The notes below the pieces were generated by a model. The model searched no databases. It saw only the letters and a list, made by a program, of their open reading frames with translations, and was not told where the DNA came from. The position numbers were made by a program, and so were the translations under genes. From contig NZ_WUFT01000010.1 of NCBI RefSeq assembly GCF_010668805.1, positions 124,001 through 188,000 on the forward strand: a DNA stretch of 64,000 nucleotides, written 5' to 3'. This document shows positions 16,274-23,565 of this stretch, piece after piece; position 1 is the stretch's first letter; the number at the start of each line of letters is the position of its first letter. Source of the DNA: Rhizobium phaseoli (GTDB taxonomy: Bacteria > Pseudomonadota > Alphaproteobacteria > Rhizobiales > Rhizobiaceae).

Positions 16274-18034
16274 CTACTCCATCGGCACTGCCACAAACCG
16301 CAGATCGCCATTCGCCGATGCGATCATCAGTTGGGCGTTGCGGCGGCCTTCCTGCTTCAGCGACTTCACCTTGGCAGCGACCGCATCCGGCGACTTCATG
16401 AACTCCTGCGCCACCTCGACGATCACATCGCCGGCCTTCAGCCCTTTTTCGGCCGAAGCGGAGCCGGGTGTCACCTCGGTCACGACGACACCGTCGACGC
16501 TCTCGGCAATGCCGAAAGCCTTGCGCGTCTCGGCGCTCAAAAGCGACAGCGACAGGCCGAGCACGTTCTTCGGCGTGGCCGCATCCGGCGAAACCTGGCC
16601 CTGGTGCTGGTCTGGCTTGCCCGGTGCGGGCTGGGCCTGATCGCCGGAATCCGGCTGGTCCATATCGTTGTTCTCGCCGGGATCAGGCGTAATCACGCCG
16701 TCGTCCTGCGAGCCATCGGGCGCCGCATCGTCGGATGCTGCCGCCTGATCGCTATCCTCGAGCCGGCCAAGTTTGACCTTGACGGTCTGTTCCTTGCCGT
16801 CGCGCAGCACCACCACGTCGACTTCCTTGCCGACCGTGCTCTCCGCCACAACGCGCGGCAGATCGCGCATTTCGCTGACGGTCTTGCCGTCGAATTTCAA
16901 GATGACATCGCCAGCCTTGATCGAACCATCGTCGACGGGGCCGCCCTTGATGACGCCGGCGACCAGCGCGCCCTTGGCGGTGTCGAGGCCGAGGCTGTCG
17001 GCGATATCGTCGGTCACCGGCTGGATGCGCACGCCGAGCCAGCCGCGCCGCGTCTCACCATATTCGCGTAATTGGTCGACGACGCCCGAGGCAAGCTCGG
17101 AGGGTACCGAGAAACCGATGCCGATCGAGCCGCCGCTCGGCGAAATGATCGCGGTGTTGATGCCGATCACCTCACCCTTCATGTTGAAGAGCGGCCCTCC
17201 GGAATTGCCTTTGTTGATCGCGGCATCCGTCTGGATGAAGTTATCGTAGGGGCCGGCATTGATGTTGCGGCCGCGCCCGGAAATGATGCCCACCGTCACC
17301 GAGCCGCCGAAGCCGAACGGATTGCCGATCGCCATCACCCAGTCGCCGATGCGCATCGTGCTGGAATCGCCGAATTTCACCGATTTCAGCGGTGCCTTCG
17401 GCTCGACCTTCAGCACCGAAAGATCGGTCTTCGTATCCGTGCCGATCAGCTTCGCCTTGAGCTTCGAACCATTGGCAAAATTGATCTCGATGTCGTCGGC
17501 GCCCTCGATCACGTGGTTGTTGGTAACGATATAGCCGGCCGGATCGATGACGAAGCCGGAGCCGAGCGAGCTGACATTATGGTTCGGGCCTTTGTTGCCC
17601 TGCTGCTTGTTGAAGAAATCGTTGAAGAATTCCTGGAAGGGCGAGCCGTCGGGCGCCCGCGGCGCCGGGCCTGCGCCCTCGTCGTCCTTCACATTCTGCG
17701 AGGTCGAGATGTTGACCACTGCGTCGAGCAGCCCCTCGGCGAGATCAGCGACCGAAGCCGGACCATTGTTGGGCACTCCGGCCTGAATTGCTGGGACCTG
17801 AATTGGTGAGGCCTGCATCGGCGCGGTCTGCTGCGGTGCGGCGGGTGCAGGCGGCGTAGGTGCAGGAGCGGCCGTTTCCGGAGTAGAAGGAGCGGGTGCA
17901 ACAACTCCGGGCGCTGTCGTCTCAGGCGCGGTTTGCGCATAGGCGACCCCGTTCATGCAAGCATGCGCAAGAATTGCAGCGCTGGCCATAAGCGCGAGCG
18001 TTCGTCTGAAGGGCGAGCGAGTCGTGGGGGCCAT
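16274..18034 (-). CDS. degP: Do-family periplasmic serine protease/chaperone
   Basis: About 586 residues from the ATG at 18034, with GAGGATG upstream. Signal peptide ('LALMASAAILAHACMNGVAYAQ') then a Pro/Ala-rich linker to about residue 95. The trypsin-like triad is His in 'TNNHVIEGADD', Asp in 'TDLSVLK' and Ser in 'NKGNSGGPLF'. Two PDZ domains follow, separated by an unusually long acidic linker rich in Asp, Gln and Pro (about 60 residues). It degrades or holds misfolded envelope proteins. It lies downstream of hflC on the same strand, but the terminator at 18176-18206 lies between them. Confidence 0.95.
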   Translation of the reverse strand: MAPTTRSPFRRTLALMASAAILAHACMNGVAYAQTAPETTAPGVVAPAPSTPETAAPAPTPPAPAAPQQTAPMQASPIQVPAIQAGVPNNGPASVADLAEGLLDAVVNISTSQNVKDDEGAGPAPRAPDGSPFQEFFNDFFNKQQGNKGPNHNVSSLGSGFVIDPAGYIVTNNHVIEGADDIEINFANGSKLKAKLIGTDTKTDLSVLKVEPKAPLKSVKFGDSSTMRIGDWVMAIGNPFGFGGSVTVGIISGRGRNINAGPYDNFIQTDAAINKGNSGGPLFNMKGEVIGINTAIISPSGGSIGIGFSVPSELASGVVDQLREYGETRRGWLGVRIQPVTDDIADSLGLDTAKGALVAGVIKGGPVDDGSIKAGDVILKFDGKTVSEMRDLPRVVAESTVGKEVDVVVLRDGKEQTVKVKLGRLEDSDQAAASDDAAPDGSQDDGVITPDPGENNDMDQPDSGDQAQPAPGKPDQHQGQVSPDAATPKNVLGLSLSLLSAETRKAFGIAESVDGVVVTEVTPGSASAEKGLKAGDVIVEVAQEFMKSPDAVAAKVKSLKQEGRRNAQLMIASANGDLRFVAVPME

Positions 18035-18175
18035 CAAGCATCCTCATAAGCGGTAAATGCGCACATTGAGCACCAGCATAAGGCGGAATGATGGAGGGCG
18101 AAATCACCTTTTCGCGAAATCCCCGAGCAATATGACGTGCCCTTGCAAAAGCCTGATTATCGCGACCTTTCCACG

Positions 18176-18206
18176 AAAAAAGGGCCGGCACTCGGGCCGG
18201 CCCTTC
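18176..18206 (-). terminator. rho-independent terminator after hflC
   Basis: On the minus strand AAGGGCCGGC pairs with GCCGGCCCT (arms 18196-18205 and 18181-18189), followed by six T. It closes the hflK-hflC unit and separates it from degP. Confidence 0.85.
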
Positions 18207-18241
18207 CAGGATTGTCAGGATGCGAATGGCATCCCTTGGCG

Positions 18242-19201
18242 TCAGTTCGCCGGTTGCGCGGGTGCTGCGGGAGCAGCCGCGCCGGGAATTGCCGCGGCCG
18301 GATTTGTCGGCGTTCGCAGGGCGCCGGCGGCATTGTCGAAATAGCGGAAGAATTCCGAATTCGGCGACAGTACCAGCGTCGTGTCCTGCGAAGAAAGCGC
18401 CGAGGAATAGGCCGCCATCGAGCGATAGAACTCGAAGAAAGCCGGATCCTTGTTGAAGGCGTCGGCGAAGACGCGGTTGCGTTCCGCGTCGCCCTGACCG
18501 CGCAGGATTTCCGCATCGCGCTGGGCGCCCGCGGTGAACTCGACAACCTGACGATCGGCGATGGCTCGGCGCCGCTGGCCTTCTTCATTACCCTCGGCAC
18601 GGATACGCTCGGCCTCGGCCAGGCGTTCCGAGCGCATGGCGTTATAGGTGTTGGGCGCAACCTCAGGCGAAAGGTCGGTGCGGCGGATGCGAACGTCGTC
18701 GATATGCAGGCCGAGATTTTCGGCATCGGTTCGCAGGTCGTCGCGAATCTCCAGCATCATCGCGACACGCTCTTCCGAGAGCGCGGCATTATAATCGCGC
18801 AGACCGTAAACGCGGCGAAGCGATGAATCGAGCTGCGCCCTCAACCGCGCTTCCGCGGCCTCGCGATCGCCCGAGACCGTTTCGCGGAAGCGGCGAACAT
18901 CCGAGATGTTGTAGATCACGAAGGCATCGACGTCGAAGGTCTGACCGTCCTGAACCTGAACGCGGATATTGTCGAGATCGAGCCTCAGTGCCTGCTTTTC
19001 CACAAGCTGAACGCGGTCGGCATCCATGAAGCCGAAGGGCAGCTTGAAATAGATGCCGGGCTCGGTCTTGACCGACTGAATCTGGCCGAAGCGGACGACG
19101 ATCGCCTGCTCGCGTGCATTCACCACGAAGATGGACGAATACAGCCCGACCAGTACGATCGCGAGGATGAGGAGAATGATGGGAAGTCTGTTCGATGTCA
19201 T
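18242..19201 (-). CDS. hflC: HflC, modulator of FtsH protease
   Basis: 319 residues. One N-terminal membrane anchor ('IILLILAIVLVGLYSSIFVV') is followed by an SPFH/Band-7 domain ('EQAIVVRFGQIQSVKTEPGIYFKLPF') and a long helical region rich in Glu, Arg and Ala ('SERLAEAERIRAEGNEEGQRRRAIADRQ'). HflC with HflK forms the membrane cage around FtsH and restrains its attack on membrane proteins. The last 25 residues are Ala/Pro-rich. It begins 3 bases after hflK. Confidence 0.97.
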   Translation of the reverse strand: MTSNRLPIILLILAIVLVGLYSSIFVVNAREQAIVVRFGQIQSVKTEPGIYFKLPFGFMDADRVQLVEKQALRLDLDNIRVQVQDGQTFDVDAFVIYNISDVRRFRETVSGDREAAEARLRAQLDSSLRRVYGLRDYNAALSEERVAMMLEIRDDLRTDAENLGLHIDDVRIRRTDLSPEVAPNTYNAMRSERLAEAERIRAEGNEEGQRRRAIADRQVVEFTAGAQRDAEILRGQGDAERNRVFADAFNKDPAFFEFYRSMAAYSSALSSQDTTLVLSPNSEFFRYFDNAAGALRTPTNPAAAIPGAAAPAAPAQPAN

Positions 19202-19204
19202 GGC

Positions 19205-20293
19205 TCAACCTCCCTGCTGCGCCGGCTTGCCGAGCTCGTTGAGCGGCAGATAGGGCAGCACGCCCTGCTTCTCGTCGATAATGACCTTCTTCGAATTCTT
19301 CAGTACCTGCTCCATCGTTTCGATGAACAGCCGCTTGCGGGTCACTTCGGGAGCCTTCGCATATTCGTCGTTGATCGCAGTGAAGCGTTGCGCCTCACCT
19401 TCCGCCTCCTTCACGACACGGTCCTTGTAGGCGGCTGCATCTTCACGGATTCGCGCCGCATCGCCGCGCGCCTGGCCGAGCTTCTGGTTCGTGTAGCGGT
19501 TGGCATCTTCGATCGTGCTGTCGCGGTCGCGACCGGCACGCTGCACTTCTTCGAAGGCATCGGCGACTTCCCGCGGCGGCGCCACGTTCTGGATCGTCAC
19601 CCCGGTCACAGTCACGCCCGCGCCATAACGGTTCATCGTATCCTGCACGATATTGAGCACATCCACTTCGATCGGCTGTCGATTACTGCGGAAGGCGTCC
19701 TGCGCCGGACGCCGTCCGACGATTTCGCGCATGGCGCTGTCGGAGACCTGCTGCAGGGTCTCTGCCGGATTTTCGACGTTGAAGAGATAGGCCTTCGGAT
19801 CACTGACCGTGTAGAATACGGCGAACTGCACGTTGATGACGCTCTTGTCGCTGGACAGCATCAGGCCGTTCGAAGACGATGCCGAGGTCGCCCCGATATT
19901 GAGCTGTTGCACGGTCACCTTGACCGTCTCGACGGATTCCATCGGCCAAAGATGGAAATGCAGGCCGGGCATCGAGATCTCTTCTTTCGGCTTGCCGAAC
20001 CGCAGTTCGACGCCGCGTTCGTCCGGCTGCACCACGTAGACGCACTGGATCAGCCAGAAGACAGCGACGACTGCCGCGACGATCACCGCCACGCCGCCGT
20101 TGAAACCGCCGGGAATGATGTTGCGCAGCTGGTCCTGGCCACGCCGGATGATATCTTCCAGATCGGGCGGTCCGCCCTTGCCGCTGCCACCGCCGCGCGG
20201 GCGGTTCGGCCCCTGGCCCCATGGTCCCTGATTATTATTACCGCCGCCGCCGCCCCAAGGGCCGCCGCCGCCATTCTGATTGCTCCAGGGCAT
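19205..20293 (-). CDS. hflK: HflK, modulator of FtsH protease
   Basis: 362 residues from the ATG at 20293 with GAGG upstream. A Gly/Asn/Pro-rich cytoplasmic head of about 55 residues leads to a membrane helix ('VAVIVAAVVAVFWLIQCVYVV'), then the SPFH domain ('DERGVELRFGKPKEEISMPGLHFHLW') and a helical segment typical of HflK. Partner of HflC in the FtsH-regulating complex. A candidate promoter is seen at 20369-20397, so hflKC can be transcribed separately from the upstream thyA-folA genes. Confidence 0.97.
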   Translation of the reverse strand: MPWSNQNGGGGPWGGGGGNNNQGPWGQGPNRPRGGGSGKGGPPDLEDIIRRGQDQLRNIIPGGFNGGVAVIVAAVVAVFWLIQCVYVVQPDERGVELRFGKPKEEISMPGLHFHLWPMESVETVKVTVQQLNIGATSASSSNGLMLSSDKSVINVQFAVFYTVSDPKAYLFNVENPAETLQQVSDSAMREIVGRRPAQDAFRSNRQPIEVDVLNIVQDTMNRYGAGVTVTGVTIQNVAPPREVADAFEEVQRAGRDRDSTIEDANRYTNQKLGQARGDAARIREDAAAYKDRVVKEAEGEAQRFTAINDEYAKAPEVTRKRLFIETMEQVLKNSKKVIIDEKQGVLPYLPLNELGKPAQQGG

Positions 20294-20368
20294 CAAAACC
20301 TCGTTGTTCGTTAAGTCTTCCACGCATCCGGAACCGTGGGGGCTGACCGGTGGATGCGTTGCTGACCG

Positions 20369-20397
20369 TTATAGGTATCGCCGCATCGGCTTTCAAC
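20369..20397 (-). promoter_or_regulatory. candidate sigma-70 promoter of hflKC
   Basis: Minus-strand GTTGAA at 20392-20397, 17 bases, then CTATAA at 20369-20374, close to the rhizobial CTTGAC-N17-CTATAT consensus. It lies in the 149-base gap between folA and hflK. Confidence 0.55.
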
Positions 20398-20442
20398 GCA
20401 ACGTGAGGAACTTGGTCAATTTAATTGGAAAATAGTTCATTT

Positions 20443-20961
20443 TCAGCCGTGTCGGCGGTCATAGACGAGGAAGCGCGTGGAGTGACTGTCCTTCTCGCCG
20501 GCTGGAACCGCAATAGACTCCCCTGCCCGCCAGATGGCGGGATCGATCGCGGGGAAGGACGCGTCCCCATCGAGGTCGGCCTCGACATGGGTGATGCACA
20601 TCCGGTCTGCAAGGCCGATCGCCTGAGCGTAAATCTGCCCACCGCCGATAATGCAGATCTCGTCGACGCCCGTTTCAATGGCCAGCCTTTCGGCCGCCCT
20701 CATCGCCTCCGCCAGCGAATGCGCCATGGAGACATCAGCGTGGCCGACCGCCGCCTGCCTGGAGATGACGACGTTCGGCCGCCCCGGCAGCGGCTTGCCG
20801 ATCGAATCATAGGTCTTGCGGCCCATCACGACAGGCTTGCCCAATGTCAGCGCCTTGAAGCGCTTGAGATCGCTCGACAGCCGCCAGGGCATGTCGCCAT
20901 CGCGGCCGATAATACCGTTGCGCGCAACGGCGGCGATAATGGTCCTGCGGATATCGGCCAT
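20443..20961 (-). CDS. folA: dihydrofolate reductase
   Basis: 172 residues, usual length. 'AAVARNGIIGRDGDMPWRLSSDLKRFKALT' contains the substrate-pocket Trp and acidic residue; 'VVMGRKTYDSIGKPLPGR' and 'ICIIGGGQIYAQAI' bind NADPH. It regenerates tetrahydrofolate after thymidylate synthesis. It follows thyA by 14 bases on the same strand, the standard pairing, since ThyA produces the dihydrofolate that FolA reduces. Confidence 0.98.
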   Translation of the reverse strand: MADIRRTIIAAVARNGIIGRDGDMPWRLSSDLKRFKALTLGKPVVMGRKTYDSIGKPLPGRPNVVISRQAAVGHADVSMAHSLAEAMRAAERLAIETGVDEICIIGGGQIYAQAIGLADRMCITHVEADLDGDASFPAIDPAIWRAGESIAVPAGEKDSHSTRFLVYDRRHG

Positions 20962-20975
20962 GGAATGTCTCGGGG

Positions 20976-21770
20976 TCAGACGGCGATCGGCGCCTTGATG
21001 CTGGCATCGGCCTCGTAGCCGATCAGCTCGAAATCATCGAAGGTGAAGCTGAAGATGTCCTTCACATCCGGATTGATGCGCATGAAGGGCAGCGGCTTCG
21101 GCCGGCGCGCCAGCTGCAGCTTCGCCTGGTCGAAATGGTTGTGGTAGAGATGGGCGTCACCCAGAGTATGGACGAAATCGCCGGGCTTCAACCCGGTCAC
21201 CTGAGCCACCATCATCGTCAAAAGCGCATAGGAGGCGATGTTGAACGGCACGCCGAGGAAGATGTCGGCCGAGCGCTGATAGAGCTGGCAGGAGAGCTTG
21301 CCATCGGCGACAAAGAACTGGAACAGGCAATGGCAGGGCGGCAGCGCCATCTGGTCGACCTCGGCCGGATTCCAGGCCGAGACGATATGGCGGCGTGAAT
21401 TCGGGTTGTTGACGATACCTTTGACCAGATTGGCGATCTGGTCGATATGGCCGCCATCTGCCGCCGGCCAGGAGCGCCACTGGGCGCCGTAGACCGGCCC
21501 GAGATCGCCGTTTTCGTCCGCCCACTCGTCCCAGATCGAAACGCCGTTCTCCTTGAGATAGCGGATGTTCGTCTCGCCCCTCAGGAACCAGAGCAGCTCG
21601 TGAATGATCGAGCGCAGATGCAACTTTTTCGTCGTGAGGACGGGAAAGCCCTCTTCGAGATCGAAGCGCATCTGGTAGCCGAAGACCGAGCGCGTGCCCG
21701 TGCCGGTTCGGTCGCCCCGGTCGGAGCCCTTTTCCACCACATGGTTCAGAAGATCGAGATATTGCTTCAT
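20976..21770 (-). CDS. thyA: thymidylate synthase
   Basis: 264 residues, the normal short ThyA form. Key segments: '[19 protein letters not shown]', the catalytic Cys in '[13 protein letters not shown]', '[23 protein letters not shown]', and '[10 protein letters not shown]'. It methylates dUMP with methylene-tetrahydrofolate. First gene of thyA-folA and divergent from the tmRNA gene. Confidence 0.98.
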   Translation of the reverse strand: MKQYLDLLNHVVEKGSDRGDRTGTGTRSVFGYQMRFDLEEGFPVLTTKKLHLRSIIHELLWFLRGETNIRYLKENGVSIWDEWADENGDLGPVYGAQWRSWPAADGGHIDQIANLVKGIVNNPNSRRHIVSAWNPAEVDQMALPPCHCLFQFFVADGKLSCQLYQRSADIFLGVPFNIASYALLTMMVAQVTGLKPGDFVHTLGDAHLYHNHFDQAKLQLARRPKPLPFMRINPDVKDIFSFTFDDFELIGYEADASIKAPIAV

Positions 21771-21907
21771 GTCGCGCTGATTCCGTTTGCGTTAATTTAA
21801 GCCTCTCGCAGCGGGAAACCAATCACCGGCCGGCATTTTTCCAATATTTCTGATGGATCGCATAACGCTTTTATGACGTTTGCCCTTTCCATCGGCTGAG
21901 GAAACCA

Positions 21908-21913
21908 CTATAT
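21908..21913 (+). promoter_or_regulatory. candidate -10 box of the tmRNA gene
   Basis: A perfect rhizobial -10 hexamer CTATAT at 21908-21913. The hexamer 17 bases upstream (CTTTCC) matches the CTTGAC -35 at four of six positions. Transcription would start near 21920, just ahead of the tmRNA acceptor piece. Confidence 0.5.
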
Positions 21914-21917
21914 CACC

Positions 21918-22241
21918 CGTGCCGGCTTTCGGGTCGGCTATGGCGATAAATGAGCGGTGTAATAAGCCTATTGGACCCGGGGGCGGTACCCGGCGCCTCC
22001 ACCAAAAACCGGCGGCCACGAAGGCCGGCTTTTGATGGGGGCGAAACAGGATCGACAAGGGTGTAAAGATCGTCTTTTTGCTCGGCATTGTACCGCCGTT
22101 ATCGGGCTAAAATTGTAGTTGCAAACGACAACTATGCGGAAGCTCGTCTCGCTGCTTAATCGCGGTGTGACACTTCAATCAAAGTCCTAGTGGTTCGCAC
22201 CTCTAGGCGGGGTCCGAAGGCACCTGGCAACAGAAGCCTTC
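21918..22241 (+). ncRNA. ssrA: two-piece (permuted) tmRNA
   Basis: The tRNA-like 3' half comes first and the coding half second, the circularly permuted order of alphaproteobacteria. The acceptor piece ends in CCA at 22002-22004 and the coding piece begins at about 22037; the 32 bases between are removed. CGCCTCC at 21994-22000 pairs with GGGGGCG at 22037-22043 to form the acceptor stem (7 pairs, one G-U). The tag frame at 22121-22159 starts at a GCA resume codon and encodes ANDNYAEARLAA then TAA. A GAAGGC/GCCTTC hairpin at 22216-22241 probably closes the RNA; both outer ends are estimates. The neighbouring sspB encodes the adaptor that brings such tagged proteins to ClpXP. Confidence 0.95.
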
Positions 22242-22372
22242 ACCTTCTCCCTGCCGCCGAAATCATGTATGCTGCTTAAAAACGTGACTCGGCTCCGGTC
22301 TTTCCCAAGGCGCCTGGACGTGGCATATAACCTTGTGAAAAGACTTCCGAACCGACGAAAGACAGGAAAAGC

Positions 22373-22888
22373 ATGGGGCAGGATCATATCCGCTACGACA
22401 TTCTGGCACAGGATGCACTTCGCGGCGTCATCCGCAAGGTTTTGGCGGAAGTCGGAGCGACAGGCCGCCTGCCGGGCGACCATCACTTCTTCATCACCTT
22501 CCTCACCGGTGCCACCGGCGTACGCATTTCCCAGCACCTGAAGTCGAAATATCCCGAGCAGATGACCATCGTCATCCAGCATCAGTTTTGGGAGTTGAAG
22601 ATCACCGAGACGCATTTCGAGATCGGCCTTTCCTTCTCCGACGTTCCCGAAAAGCTGGTCATCCCGTTCAATGCGATCCGCGGCTTTTACGATCCCTCCG
22701 TCAATTTCGAGCTCGAATTCGACGTGCCGCTCGCCGATGGCGAGGAATTGCCGTCCGGTGAAATCACCGCCTATCCAGTCGACGCGGCAGGAAAGCCCGA
22801 TGAGGCCGCGGGAGCAAAGCCTGCCGATGGCGAAGAGAAGAAACCGGGTTCGGTCGTCTCGCTCGACTCCTTCCGCAAAAAGCAATGA
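22373..22888 (+). CDS. sspB: SspB-type ClpXP adaptor (alphaproteobacterial)
   Basis: 171 residues. The substrate-binding domain is recognisable ('DHHFFITFLTGATGVRISQHLKSKYPEQMTIVIQHQFWEL' and 'SDVPEKLVIPFNAIRGFYDPSVNFELEF'). A flexible Ala/Glu/Lys-rich linker (about 130-155) and a short basic tail ('SVVSLDSFRKKQ') follow; in SspB such a tail docks on ClpX. It captures tmRNA-tagged proteins and delivers them to ClpXP. The gene is directly downstream of the tmRNA on the same strand, with a terminator after it. Confidence 0.93.
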   Translation: MGQDHIRYDILAQDALRGVIRKVLAEVGATGRLPGDHHFFITFLTGATGVRISQHLKSKYPEQMTIVIQHQFWELKITETHFEIGLSFSDVPEKLVIPFNAIRGFYDPSVNFELEFDVPLADGEELPSGEITAYPVDAAGKPDEAAGAKPADGEEKKPGSVVSLDSFRKKQ

Positions 22889-22892
22889 TTTG

Positions 22893-22916
22893 AAGGGAGG
22901 CCAAGCCTCCCTTTTT
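22893..22916 (+). terminator. rho-independent terminator after sspB
   Basis: AAGGGAGG at 22893-22900 pairs with CCTCCCTT at 22907-22914, followed by a T-run, directly after the sspB stop codon. Confidence 0.85.
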
Positions 22917-22937
22917 CATTAAGGATTAAGGCCCCGC

Positions 22938-23132
22938 ATGAGTGCCGAAATCGTCAATCTGCGCCAATTCCGCAAGAAGCAGGCCCGCTCCGAAAAGGAG
23001 ATGCAGGCCGAACAGAACCGTATTTCCTTCGGCCGCACCAAGGGCGAAAAGCAGCTCACCCGCAGCCTGAACGAAAAGGCTGACAGGGCGCATCGAGACG
23101 GCCGGATCGAGACGGATGACGACGGCGCGTGA
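22938..23132 (+). CDS. small DUF4169 protein
   Basis: 64 residues, very rich in charged residues. 'AEIVNLRQFRKKQARSEKEMQAEQNRISFGRTKGEK' matches the DUF4169 pattern ('NLRxxRKxxxRxxxxxxAxxNRxxxGRTKxEK') found in many alphaproteobacteria. No membrane segment or signal. It sits between sspB and a ribbon-helix-helix gene, a conserved neighbourhood in Rhizobiales as far as I recall. Function unknown; predicted helical and possibly nucleic-acid or ribosome associated. Confidence 0.8.
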   Translation: MSAEIVNLRQFRKKQARSEKEMQAEQNRISFGRTKGEKQLTRSLNEKADRAHRDGRIETDDDGA

Positions 23133-23183
23133 CGGTTTCATACAAAGCTTGAACAGCCGAAATGGCCTCTGAACGTTTTGTTT

Positions 23184-23236
23184 TGTGCATGTCATTGTTC
23201 CGCAACCGCTGCACGCTTCCGGGCGACCTGCATTGA
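23184..23236. repeat. dispersed palindromic repeat (GCATGTC...GACCTGCAT)
   Basis: GTGCATGTC and GACCTGCAT flank 'CCGCAACCGCTGCACGC'. This resembles a common rhizobial intergenic palindrome; the short element at 40716-40750 (CTAAAGC...GCGACATGCTTTAG) looks related. It lies in the DUF4169 to ribbon-helix-helix gap and has no coding potential. Confidence 0.5.
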
Positions 23237-23301
23237 GATCAGCCACTTATGCGGTTTGCTTGAATCGATCTGCCAATCCCATCAAGATGTAAAGCCGCTT
23301 C

Positions 23302-23520
23302 ATGATCCGCAAGCATTCGGCGACATTGCACGGCCACCGCACCAGTTTCTCGCTGGAGGATGAATTCTGGGCTGAGTTGAAGACGATCGCCGCAAGCCGC
23401 TCTATACCGCTCGCCGCGCTGATTTCGGAGATCGATGATCATCGGCTGCCGGATAGCAACCTGTCCTCGGCGCTCCGGCTGCATGTACTCGCTTGGGCAA
23501 AAGCCGGCACTACTGCATAA
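23302..23520 (+). CDS. ribbon-helix-helix domain protein
   Basis: 72 residues. 'HRTSFSLEDEFWAELKTIAASRSIPLAALISEIDDHR' is the compact ribbon-helix-helix domain (PF13467 type), in which the strand 'RTSFSL' would enter the DNA major groove as a dimer. The short tail ('SSALRLHVLAWAKAG') is typical of the family. Probably a DNA-binding regulator; the target is unknown. Convergent with the AsmA-like gene. Confidence 0.85.
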   Translation: MIRKHSATLHGHRTSFSLEDEFWAELKTIAASRSIPLAALISEIDDHRLPDSNLSSALRLHVLAWAKAGTTA

Positions 23521-23565
23521 CTCAAAGTGATACAGCCGCGAGCTGCAATCAAATCCGACGCATTT

